DNA from: an uncultured Verrucomicrobiota bacterium
GTDB lineage: Bacteria; Verrucomicrobiota; Verrucomicrobiia; Limisphaerales; UBA9464
Assembly: GCA_903930165.1 (NCBI GenBank)
Contig: CAIYXO010000501.1
Coordinates: forward strand, 1-18,103
DNA length: 18,103 nucleotides
Direction: 5' to 3'
In this document: in pieces, positions 7,957-14,872 of the stretch
Position numbering within the stretch: the first letter of the stretch is position 1
Layout of the letters: each line of letters starts with the position of its first letter
Made by a program: the position numbers and the translations under genes
The notes under the pieces: model-generated
Seen by the model: only the letters and a program-made list of their open reading frames with translations
Told to the model about the DNA's origin: nothing
Databases searched by the model: none

Positions 7957-9567
7957 ATGTCGGAAGAGAAAAAGTTGGACCGGTCCGCCCTGTCAGACCG
8001 CTGGCTTGCCCTGCTTCTCGTCCTGCTCGTCTTTTCGGTGCACTGGGGTTTCCGCGCACCTTCGGTGGGGTTCTTCATGGATTCCGCCAACTACCTCTCG
8101 GGCGCGAAGTCGCTCGCTTCCGGACAGGGCTACGTGATGTCCGACTACGTCGGAAAGCCGAAGATCGGAATCTATCCGCCGGGATGGCCATCGGTGCTCT
8201 CGCTGATCTGGCGGGTCGAGCCCGAGTTCCCCAGGAACCTCCCGTTGCTCCAGGGATTCGTGTCGTTGGTGTTCGGTGCGGCCAGCGCGGCGGGTTTCCT
8301 GCTGATGCGCCGGCTCCTGGTGCCCACGATCGCCGCCTGGCCGGCCGCTGCCATCTGGGCCACCGCGCTCCGGTCCCATGAGATCGGCGTGTGGCTGATG
8401 TCGGATCCGCTGTTCTCGTTCCTGGGTTTCGTGTTCCTGCTCGCCTGGCTTTCGGCGTCGGATCGGGGGGCCCTGAAATGGTGGTGGCTCGCGGGAACCT
8501 ACGTGACCATCGCGATGACCCTGCGGGCGGCCGGTCTCGGCCTGACTCTCGGAATCGGGCTCTCCGGGCTTGTCGCCGCCTGGAGGGCGCGCACGAATCC
8601 GCGTCGCGCCATCCTCATCCTGGCCGCGGTCACGGTGATGCCGGCCACCTGGATCCTGACCTGGATCCACCTGTCCAAGGGGGCCTTCGATCTCGGCGAG
8701 GCCTTCGCCAGCTACTATCCGAAGGGAGGATTCCTGAAGTGGTACCTCGGCGAGAAGCTGCTCGATCTCGTCAACCTCGCCGTCGGACGCCTATGGGGGG
8801 AGATGTTCTGCTCGCTCTTCGGCCGATTGTCCGCGCTCACCGAACGGCACGGGTATCTCGCGTTCCTCGCCGCCCGGATTCCGGTGATCCTCCTCAATGC
8901 CGTCGCCACCTTCTGGATGGCGCGCGGATTCTGGCGCCTGCGCCACCGCGACTGGGCGGGGCCGGTCCTGCTGACCGCCGCGGTCTACGTCCTCTTCGCG
9001 GCGGCCTCCCCGAATCCGGAATCGTTCCTGTACCGCTACTTCATGCCCGTTTGGCCGTTGCTCGGCGTGGCCGCATGGGAAGGCCGGCCGCGGTTCCCGT
9101 GGATGCGCAGGATCGGGATCGGGCTGTTCGCCCTCGCGATCGCCGCGAACCTGGCCTGGCTCCCCAGGGCACAGAGACATTGGAACACCATGTTCGCCAT
9201 GGATGAACTCGAGGCGGCAGGCCGCTGGATCCGGGAGAACACCCCGCCCGAGACCAAGGTCGCCATCGACTACGCGGCGCCATTCGTCCACTTCGCCTCC
9301 TGGGCGGGCCGCCCCCTGGTCGCCGACTACAATCATCCGCATTGGAGCCTGAATTTCGTCGGATACGCGCAACAGGGCTACCCGCTTCCCGAGTACTGCG
9401 TCACCACCGACCAGGGTTACCTGCCCTCGTCGCCCCCGGAAGGTTCGACCGTGGTCTTCCGATCCAAGGGCGGCCACTTCGTCGTCAGCCGGCTCGATCC
9501 CGTCCGCGAGGCCGCCCAGCGGGAGAAGATCCGGAACCGTTCAGGAGCCGCTCAAGGCGACCGATGA
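7957..9567 (+). CDS. Polytopic GT-C type glycosyltransferase (GT39-like)
   Basis: The product is 536 residues. A first helix (about 16-33) is followed by the extracytoplasmic loop FFMDSANYL (39-47), which supplies the acidic residue (Asp42) expected near the donor site. Then comes IYPPGWPSVL (72-81), a typical second loop of this fold. Many further helices follow, then a soluble C-terminal domain of about 140 residues. It shares architecture with the minus-strand neighbour but little obvious sequence, so the two do not look like a recent duplication. The start ATG is preceded directly by a promoter-like element and has no Shine-Dalgarno. The expected role is transfer of a lipid-linked sugar at the periplasmic face of the membrane; donor and acceptor are unknown. 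Confidence 0.85.
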   Translation: MSEEKKLDRSALSDRWLALLLVLLVFSVHWGFRAPSVGFFMDSANYLSGAKSLASGQGYVMSDYVGKPKIGIYPPGWPSVLSLIWRVEPEFPRNLPLLQGFVSLVFGAASAAGFLLMRRLLVPTIAAWPAAAIWATALRSHEIGVWLMSDPLFSFLGFVFLLAWLSASDRGALKWWWLAGTYVTIAMTLRAAGLGLTLGIGLSGLVAAWRARTNPRRAILILAAVTVMPATWILTWIHLSKGAFDLGEAFASYYPKGGFLKWYLGEKLLDLVNLAVGRLWGEMFCSLFGRLSALTERHGYLAFLAARIPVILLNAVATFWMARGFWRLRHRDWAGPVLLTAAVYVLFAAASPNPESFLYRYFMPVWPLLGVAAWEGRPRFPWMRRIGIGLFALAIAANLAWLPRAQRHWNTMFAMDELEAAGRWIRENTPPETKVAIDYAAPFVHFASWAGRPLVADYNHPHWSLNFVGYAQQGYPLPEYCVTTDQGYLPSSPPEGSTVVFRSKGGHFVVSRLDPVREAAQREKIRNRSGAAQGDR

Positions 9568-9793
9568 ACCCGCATGAAACGCAGGCGTGCTCCACAAGGG
9601 AATCGTCCGCCGTCGCCCTCCCGGCCGGCGGCCAGGATCGGCCTAGGCCCAGCCGTGAACCGTATCGCCAGGCCTTCACGACGATGCCCGGATCCCGTGT
9701 CCGGCGTGGGCGGGCCGGAAGCCGTGTCCGATCCCGAGTCCTACCGTCGGCAAGATCCCATGGGGCGGGAATCCGTCGCCTGACGGTCCCTGC

Positions 9794-10993
9794 ATGAACA
9801 CGGTGCCCGACCCGGAGACGGAAGGACAGGCCACGGAAACCGGCAGGGAGTCCACGCCGCTGGGCGCCCTCCTGCCCTGGGGACCGGTGGCCGTGCTCTT
9901 CCTCGTCTATTGCGCGGGAGCCAGCGGTCGGAACGGAGGTGTCGACGCCTCCATCGTGCTGGCCCAAAGCCGGGCCTTCCTGGACGGCCGGATCTCGTTG
10001 CATCCCGAGGCCGTGGGCGGCCTAGGGGCCGAGGGTCTCGGCGGTCTCAAGTACTCGCACTTCGGGGTCGGATGTTCGGTGTTCTGGATTCCGTTTCTCC
10101 TGGTTGGCCGCCTGCTCTCGGCCGTGTTCGGACATTTTTCGACGCCTCAATGGGAGGATTTCGTCGTCGGCTTCTCCCCCGCCTTCGTCTCCTGTGGGAC
10201 CCTGCTTCTCCTGGCGCGCGCGTGGCTGGACGCCGGTGCTTCCGCGGCCAGGGTTCGCGCCGGGGTCTGGCTCTTCGGATTTGCTTCGATGCTTTGGCCC
10301 TATTCCAAGCTGCTTGGGAGCGACCTGGTCATGGCGGCCCTGATCCTCGCCGGGGTGGTGGCCGCCCGGCGCACGGTCGCGCTCCGGGGCGCCGCGCTGG
10401 CCGGCCTGTTCTGGGGACTCGCATTCCTGACCCGGAAGCAGCTGGTCTCCATCACCCCCGCCCTGTTCGCCTGGATCGCTTTGTTGGGCTGGACACGTCT
10501 CCGGACGGGCGGGCGGGCCCAGGGTTTGAGGGGTGCCGCGGCCCATTCCGGGACCGCGTTGGCAACCTTCATGATCGCGGTGGCGTTGAAGCTCGGATGG
10601 AACCGGGCCCGTTTCGGCGGCTGGATGTTGGAACCCTACCCCGGCTCGGAAGGCTGGGTGATGCCATCCGCCTCCGAGTACCTCGCACGCGTCACCGGCC
10701 AGCTCTTCGACACGGGTCGCGGCCAGGTCTGGTACAACGCGATCATCCTAGCCGTGCTCCTGGCATCGGCGCGCCGCTGGTGGAGGCACGGCCGCGACAC
10801 CCTGCTCCTGTTCCTCTCCTGCTTCGTCGGCACCGTCGCCTTCTTCGCCCTGTTCGATTTCTGGCATGGAGGCATCAGCCTGGGCCCTCGTCTCCAGCTG
10901 CTCGTCTTGCCACTGGGTGCGATCGGATGGGCCTACCTCCCAACCAGCTCGATCGGGCCAGGCGCATGCTCCTGGCCGTCGGCGCCGCGGTGA
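9794..10993 (+). CDS. GT-C type glycosyltransferase, 5' part of a frameshifted gene
   Basis: As read, the product is 399 residues with a first helix at about 28-42, a loop carrying GGVDAS (48-53) where the acidic GT-C residue would lie (Asp51), then KYSHFGVGC (86-94) and many hydrophobic helices. Up to about residue 382 the frame looks normal; the last 16 residues are polar, unlike the family, and end in an early stop. The adjacent -1 frame continues with a hydrophobic helix and a soluble tail, so the intact gene would run to 11277 and encode about 494 residues. One missing base, most simply a C in the CCC run at 10939-10941, restores it. Whether this is a real mutation or an assembly error cannot be told. 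The 226-bp spacer before it holds no gene I can support. Confidence 0.75.
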   Translation: MNTVPDPETEGQATETGRESTPLGALLPWGPVAVLFLVYCAGASGRNGGVDASIVLAQSRAFLDGRISLHPEAVGGLGAEGLGGLKYSHFGVGCSVFWIPFLLVGRLLSAVFGHFSTPQWEDFVVGFSPAFVSCGTLLLLARAWLDAGASAARVRAGVWLFGFASMLWPYSKLLGSDLVMAALILAGVVAARRTVALRGAALAGLFWGLAFLTRKQLVSITPALFAWIALLGWTRLRTGGRAQGLRGAAAHSGTALATFMIAVALKLGWNRARFGGWMLEPYPGSEGWVMPSASEYLARVTGQLFDTGRGQVWYNAIILAVLLASARRWWRHGRDTLLLFLSCFVGTVAFFALFDFWHGGISLGPRLQLLVLPLGAIGWAYLPTSSIGPGACSWPSAPR

Positions 10994-11277
10994 CGCTGGT
11001 CGCCGCCACACCCGGCCTGTTCGTCGATCCGCTTTGCATCGACAAACACCATGAATGGCTCCGCAACCGCCGGGGCCCGATGTTCCTCGCAGGTTGGGCG
11101 GAGGTGCGGGCGGTGTTCGGATTCGGCAGACCTCGGCTTCCGGAGGGGCTGCCGGCCTCGGCCTACACCTTGGAAACCCACCCCCCGTTCCAGCGGCCCG
11201 ACCTGTGGTGGCTTCACCTCATCTCATACCGACGGAACCTGCAGGAGACCGCGGAACCCCGGGCCCCGGAGCGCTGA
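10966..11277 (+). pseudogene. Displaced C-terminal part of the preceding glycosyltransferase
   Basis: This frame reads as coding from about 10942; the first ATG inside it is at 10966, giving 103 residues. It begins with a hydrophobic helix (MLLAVGAAVTLVAATPG), which would be the last membrane segment of the glycosyltransferase, and continues as a soluble tail that includes PDLWWLHLI near the end. It overlaps the stop of the upstream frame by 28 bases. I read it as the severed end of one gene. A separate small membrane gene is possible but less likely, because no start signal precedes the ATG and upstream codons of the same frame (NQLDRAR) continue the domain smoothly. Confidence 0.65.
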
Positions 11278-11284
11278 TCGCCGG

Positions 11285-11297
11285 CCCGGCCGCCGGG
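11285..11297. terminator. Candidate hairpin between convergent genes
   Basis: CCCGG, loop CCG, CCGGG forms a short all-GC stem in the 26-bp gap between the stop of the frameshifted glycosyltransferase and the stop of the minus-strand GNAT gene. There is no T-run on either side, so it is at best a weak bidirectional terminator, and such stems are common by chance in GC-rich DNA. Confidence 0.25.
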
Positions 11298-11303
11298 TGC
11301 GGT

Positions 11304-11861
11304 TCAGGCGCGCGGCTTCCACTCCTCCCGGAGCAGGCCGAAGATGCGGGTGTCGTAGGTGCGGCCCTTGGCGCTCCAACGCATCCGGAGCCGGCCTTCC
11401 TCGACGAAGCCCAGGCTCCGGACGACCCGGTCGGATCGGGCGTTGTCCGGATCGACCTCCGCCTCCAGTCGACGGAGTCCCCATGGGCCGAAGGCATGGG
11501 TCACCACCGCCTCCAGCGCCTCGCGCATCAGGCCCCGTCCCCAGTGGGCCCGGCCCAGCACGTAGCCGATTTCCGCCCGGGCGCTGCCTTCGTCGTGCCG
11601 GAACACCACGCAGGCGCCGACCACCCGTCCCGTGGCCCGTTCTTCCAAAACGAACTGCACCCCGGTGCCCGCGGTCAGCATGACCTTGACCCGGTCGTGC
11701 CACGCCCGGCGGTCTTCCGCGGTCCGCCACGTCCCATAGGGGAGGAAGAACGTGGTTTCGTCGTCGCGGTGGACCGCCTCGATGTCGTCGAGATCCGCAT
11801 CGCGGAAGACGCGGACGCGAAGCCGTTGGGTTTCGAGGACCGGGGGATCGGAAAGTGGCAT
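11304..11861 (-). CDS. GNAT-family N-acetyltransferase (RimJ/RimL-like)
   Basis: The product is 185 residues, the usual size for single-domain GNAT enzymes that move an acetyl group from acetyl-CoA to an amine. It opens with VLETQRLRVRVFRDAD (8-23), the typical start of the RimJ/RimL-type subgroup. The acetyl-CoA-binding region includes EIGYVLGRAHWGRGLMREAL (97-116) with a variant of the Arg-x-x-Gly-x-Gly/Ala loop. The DPDNARSDRVVRSLGF stretch (137-152) is the conserved Asn-x-x-Ser and aromatic end of the fold. ATG 11861 is chosen because the family start follows at once; the longer open frame upstream is compositionally biased. The substrate is unknown: ribosomal-protein N-terminus, antibiotic or small amine are all possible. 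The gene is divergent from the gene at 12118 across 256 bp. Confidence 0.9.
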   Translation of the reverse strand: MPLSDPPVLETQRLRVRVFRDADLDDIEAVHRDDETTFFLPYGTWRTAEDRRAWHDRVKVMLTAGTGVQFVLEERATGRVVGACVVFRHDEGSARAEIGYVLGRAHWGRGLMREALEAVVTHAFGPWGLRRLEAEVDPDNARSDRVVRSLGFVEEGRLRMRWSAKGRTYDTRIFGLLREEWKPRA

Positions 11862-12045
11862 GGGAGGAATGGGCGCCGGATCGTGGAGACCGTTCCCGCC
11901 CAATGCACCGCAACCCCACCTCATCCGCAACTCCGCGTTGGCGACGCCGGACAGGGCCATGCCAGGATCGTGGGGATCGGGCTCGGCGGGAGCCTTCGTC
12001 CAACCGTGGACCGGCCCGCGACGCCGGTTTCCCGGGGCGGGCCGG

Positions 12046-12060
12046 CCGATCGCTGATCGG
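12046..12060. promoter_or_regulatory. Inverted repeat upstream of the HTH/metallo-hydrolase gene (candidate operator)
   Basis: CCGATC, GCT, GATCGG is a perfect 6+3+6 inverted repeat lying 20 bases before the candidate -35 element of the gene at 12118. Because that gene encodes a putative helix-turn-helix domain, this site could be an operator, but a match of this size can arise by chance in GC-rich DNA. Confidence 0.25.
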
Positions 12061-12080
12061 ACCCGAGGCCCAGCCGCCGC

Positions 12081-12109
12081 TTGCCGGGAATCCCGCAGCC
12101 ACGCACGGT
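12081..12109 (+). promoter_or_regulatory. Candidate promoter of the HTH/metallo-hydrolase run
   Basis: TTGCCG (12081-12086) and CACGGT (12104-12109) are 17 bases apart. The second ends exactly 8 bases before the GTG at 12118, the same distance as in front of mfd, and both -10-like elements end in ACGGT. The transcript would be leaderless or nearly so. Confidence 0.35.
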
Positions 12110-12117
12110 ACCCTCCT

Positions 12118-12942
12118 GTGACGCTCGAAGACTCGATCGGTGACATCCTGCGCAAGGCCCGCAACTCGAACGGTGTGGCTCCCGAGGCCGCCGCCGCCGC
12201 CGCCGGCTTGTCCCCGGACGCCTATGCGGCCATGGAGTCCACCGGGAAGCCGGCCCCCGGAACCCGGTTCGTTCCGCTCGGGACCGCGCTCGGGCTCGAC
12301 GGCGCACGGCTGGAACGCCTGGCCGCGGGCTGGATGCCCGCCTCCGTCGACCTCGGCATCTGGCGCGAATTGCGGGTGATCACCACCGCGGGACCCGACT
12401 ACACGGTCAACGCCTACCTGGTCTGGGACGAGGTCACGCGGGAGGCGGCGCTCTTCGACACCGGCTTCGACGCGGCCCCGATCCTTGCGCTGGTGGACGC
12501 CGAGAACCTCCAGCTGAAGCACATCTTCATCACCCACTCGCACCACGACCACGTCGAGGCTTTGCCCGCTCTCCGTCAGCGCTTCCCGAAGGCCCGCATC
12601 CACAGCGGCTCGAAGAACGCCCCGGTCGAGCATCGCATCCGCTCGAACGACTTCATCATGCTCGGAAGCCTGCGCGTCACGAACCGCGAGACCCCGGGGC
12701 ATGCCGAGGACGGCGTGACCTACGTGGTCGGGACCTGGCCGGAGGACGGTCCCCACGTCGCGATGGTCGGGGACGCCGTGTTCGCGGGCTCGATGGGAGG
12801 CGCGGGGAACCAGCTCGAGCTGGCCCGGACCAAGGTCCGGGAACAGATCTTTTCCCTCCCACCCGCCACCCTGATCTGTCCGGGCCACGGTCCCCTGACC
12901 ACGGTGGAGCAGGAAAAGGCCAACAACCCCTGGTTCGCATGA
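12118..12942 (+). CDS. Metallo-beta-lactamase-fold hydrolase with N-terminal HTH-like domain
   Basis: The product is 274 residues in two parts. Residues 5-73 look like a small XRE-type helix-turn-helix unit: DILRKAR, an Ala-rich helix, GLSPDAYAAME (30-40), then LGTALGLDGARLERLAAGW, the usual last helices of such domains. From about 85 a metallo-beta-lactamase fold follows, with the metal motif HSHHDH (140-145), a TPGH His, VGDAVF, and a closing CPGHGP; these match glyoxalase-II-like members that bind two metal ions. Expected chemistry is hydrolysis of a thioester or other ester; substrate unknown. GTG 12118 is chosen because the HTH-like sequence begins there and a promoter-like element ends 8 bases before. 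The stop overlaps the next ATG by 4 bp, so the two are translationally coupled. Confidence 0.85.
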   Translation: MTLEDSIGDILRKARNSNGVAPEAAAAAAGLSPDAYAAMESTGKPAPGTRFVPLGTALGLDGARLERLAAGWMPASVDLGIWRELRVITTAGPDYTVNAYLVWDEVTREAALFDTGFDAAPILALVDAENLQLKHIFITHSHHDHVEALPALRQRFPKARIHSGSKNAPVEHRIRSNDFIMLGSLRVTNRETPGHAEDGVTYVVGTWPEDGPHVAMVGDAVFAGSMGGAGNQLELARTKVREQIFSLPPATLICPGHGPLTTVEQEKANNPWFA

Positions 12943-13466
12943 ACACCCCGTTCCGTCTCGCCTCACGGCTTCTGGTCGCCCTGCTGCTGGTTCAGGTCCC
13001 GCTGGCGGCCGACGAGAAGCCGGCCCAGGAAGCCGGATCCGCCGCGGCCCCGAAGCCGGCCGCGACGGAACCCGCGGTCGGCACCAACGCCCCGGCGCGA
13101 CCGCTGTTGCTGGTGCGTGCATCGGAGACGCCGCTTGGGGAGAACTCGGTGATCGCGGTCTCGCCGTCCGAGGCCCGACGCGAACTCGAGGGCCTGCGGC
13201 AGGGGCTGATCCAGGACCGGTTGCGTGACCCGCTTCCGAAGTCCGTCATGGAGGAAGGCGGCCTGGCCAAGACGGTGCTGAAGAATCCCAAGCCCCGCCG
13301 GATCCTGGGGTTGTTCAATCCGGTCGCCCCCGAGGATTCGCAGTCGCATTTCCACCGGACGCACAAGGTGAACACCCTCCGGGGCACCGCACCGCTGCCG
13401 CACAACCAGCAGGATCCTATTTGGATCGAGCCCGTCGGCATCGACTTCCTGAACTGGGGTTGGTGA
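12939..13466 (+). CDS. Small secreted protein of unknown function
   Basis: The product is 175 residues. Residues 1-24 form a clear signal peptide (hydrophobic core 11-22, cleavage near Ala24), followed by an Ala/Pro/Glu-rich linker (25-54) as often seen between an anchor and a folded part. The remainder has a helical, charged middle (76-110) and a C-terminal region with HFHRTHK (137-143) and a tryptophan-rich end, IDFLNWGW (168-175). I recognise no family. The ATG overlaps the stop of the metallo-hydrolase (ATGA), and a beta-barrel gene starts 43 bp downstream, so an envelope role with the barrel is a reasonable guess, not shown. Confidence 0.75.
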   Translation: MNTPFRLASRLLVALLLVQVPLAADEKPAQEAGSAAAPKPAATEPAVGTNAPARPLLLVRASETPLGENSVIAVSPSEARRELEGLRQGLIQDRLRDPLPKSVMEEGGLAKTVLKNPKPRRILGLFNPVAPEDSQSHFHRTHKVNTLRGTAPLPHNQQDPIWIEPVGIDFLNWGW

Positions 13467-13509
13467 TCCCGGGATCCGCCCCCTCCGGCCGCAGCGACAA
13501 ATCCGCCTC

Positions 13510-14790
13510 GTGCCCGCGCCCACCTCCACCCGCTCCGGCGCCGCGTTCCTCGCGGTGGCGCTCCTGGCCTTCGCCACGAAACTCCGGGCCCAGATCGATC
13601 CCGAGCCGCGTCGGCTGTTCCAGGGCGGGTACAACCAGCCGATAGAAGGGCGCGGACCGCTCGCGGCCTACGGCTACTACTACCACAACGAACCCGGCTT
13701 CTTCCGGACCAACCTCACGCTCCGGGCCGTGGTCGCGCCGACCTGGATGGACTCCGAGCTGGGGTTCCGGTCGCTCCTCGGTCCGGACACGGATCTCGGC
13801 GTCGGACTCGCCGGCGGCGGCTTCGGGGACAGCTACTGGGAGGTGCGTCGGGGACAGCTGATCCGCGAGGAATCCTTCTACGGCCACGGCGCCGACGGCA
13901 GCGTCTCGATCTATCACCTCTTCAATCCGGTGGAAGGCGGCGGCACGCCGAAGACCCTCTCCGAGGCCCCGCTCCAAGGCATCCTCCGGAGCAGCACGCA
14001 CTACACGCGATTCGACGAGGAGACCCGCACGTCGCCGCTCGTTGGGGTTCCCGGGGAACGGCTCGAGTACACGTTGCGGACCGGACTCCGCTGGGGTGGA
14101 CGCGAGCCGATCATCACGCCCGCGGTGGCCTTCGAGCTGAGCGGCTGGTACGAGGGGCATTTCCGCACCGACTCGCAGTTCTACGGGTTCGGCGGCGACC
14201 GTGAGATCAAGGCCCAGACCCATCTCTTCTGGGCCCGTGGCCTGGTCGCGTACACCGTTCCGGAAAGCGGCCATCGCTTCGAGTTCAACCTGACACTCGG
14301 TGGCAGCTGGAACGCAGACCGATTCACCGCATACCGGCTCGGCGGGACGCTGCCTCTCTCTGCGGAGTTCCCCCTCATGTTGCCGGGCTACTACTTCCAG
14401 GAGCTGAGCGCCCGGCGCTTCGCCCTCGCCACCTTCCAGTACTCGGTGCCGCTGAACCTGAACGGATCCTGGGAAGTGCTCGGCCTCGGCGCCACCGGGG
14501 CGGTCGACTACCTCCCGGGGCTCGGTCAACCGGGGAACTGGCACTCGGGGCTCGGCGGCGGCCTGGCCCACCACAGTCCCAGCGGACGCTGGCACGCGCT
14601 CGCGATCTACGGACACGGCTTCGATGCCATGCGCGGCGACACCCGCGGGGCGAATTCCGTCGCGATCCTCGTCCAGTACGACCTCGGTGAAGGCGTTCCC
14701 GGCATGCCCGGCGGCGACCGTTTCCGCCGGTTCGTCTCCCGCATGAACCAGAACGCCTGGCGCGGCATGGAACGCCTGCTCGGCCGCTGA
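13510..14790 (+). CDS. Outer-membrane beta-barrel protein, BamA/surface-antigen-like
   Basis: The product is 426 residues. A signal peptide (hydrophobic core about 11-21) ends near LRAQ (25-28), placing the mature protein in the outer membrane or periplasm. The rest alternates short amphipathic strands rich in Tyr, Phe, Gly and Arg, with turns. DSQFYGFGGD and the later stretch containing YRLGGTLPLSAEFP, LPGYYFQELSARR and FQYSVPLNL resemble the C-terminal barrel repeat of Omp85/surface-antigen proteins. No POTRA domains precede it, so this would be a barrel-only member. The last residue is Arg rather than the aromatic residue common in barrel signals, although ILVQYDLGEG near the end may be the final strand. 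The start is GTG; no better start lies in the 43-bp gap. The barrel call is confident, the subfamily less so. Confidence 0.75.
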   Translation: MPAPTSTRSGAAFLAVALLAFATKLRAQIDPEPRRLFQGGYNQPIEGRGPLAAYGYYYHNEPGFFRTNLTLRAVVAPTWMDSELGFRSLLGPDTDLGVGLAGGGFGDSYWEVRRGQLIREESFYGHGADGSVSIYHLFNPVEGGGTPKTLSEAPLQGILRSSTHYTRFDEETRTSPLVGVPGERLEYTLRTGLRWGGREPIITPAVAFELSGWYEGHFRTDSQFYGFGGDREIKAQTHLFWARGLVAYTVPESGHRFEFNLTLGGSWNADRFTAYRLGGTLPLSAEFPLMLPGYYFQELSARRFALATFQYSVPLNLNGSWEVLGLGATGAVDYLPGLGQPGNWHSGLGGGLAHHSPSGRWHALAIYGHGFDAMRGDTRGANSVAILVQYDLGEGVPGMPGGDRFRRFVSRMNQNAWRGMERLLGR

Positions 14791-14838
14791 CCGCGGCCCC
14801 TCCGGCGCCTTGTCCCACGTCCCGGACGGGCTCGTGCA

Positions 14839-14866
14839 TTGCGTTCCCATCGCCGCCTCGCATCCT
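14839..14866 (+). promoter_or_regulatory. Candidate promoter of the S9 peptidase gene
   Basis: TTGCGT (14839-14844) and CATCCT (14861-14866) are 16 bases apart, ending 6 bases before the ATG at 14873. The 82-bp gap after the barrel gene and this element suggest the peptidase may have its own transcript. The match to consensus is weak. Confidence 0.25.
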
Positions 14867-14872
14867 AGGCCC

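Noticed and set aside
9640..9649. Perfect palindrome GGCCTAGGCC and a 9-base direct repeat CCGTGTCCG (9695 and 9722) in the same spacer
   Set aside because: Short matches expected by chance in GC-rich sequence; not clearly placed relative to any promoter.
9574..9783. Short open frame in the spacer between two glycosyltransferases
   Set aside because: The Arg/Pro-rich translation has no domain and no start signal; another frame in the same spacer is equally open.
10931..10950. Programmed -1 frameshift in the glycosyltransferase
   Set aside because: The bases at the junction do not form an X-XXY-YYZ slippery heptamer, and no strong downstream stem was seen at the right distance.
11224..13122. 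Minus-strand open frame of 632 codons across the GNAT and metallo-hydrolase genes
   Set aside because: It overlaps two genes with clear family motifs in other frames and has no coherent domain.
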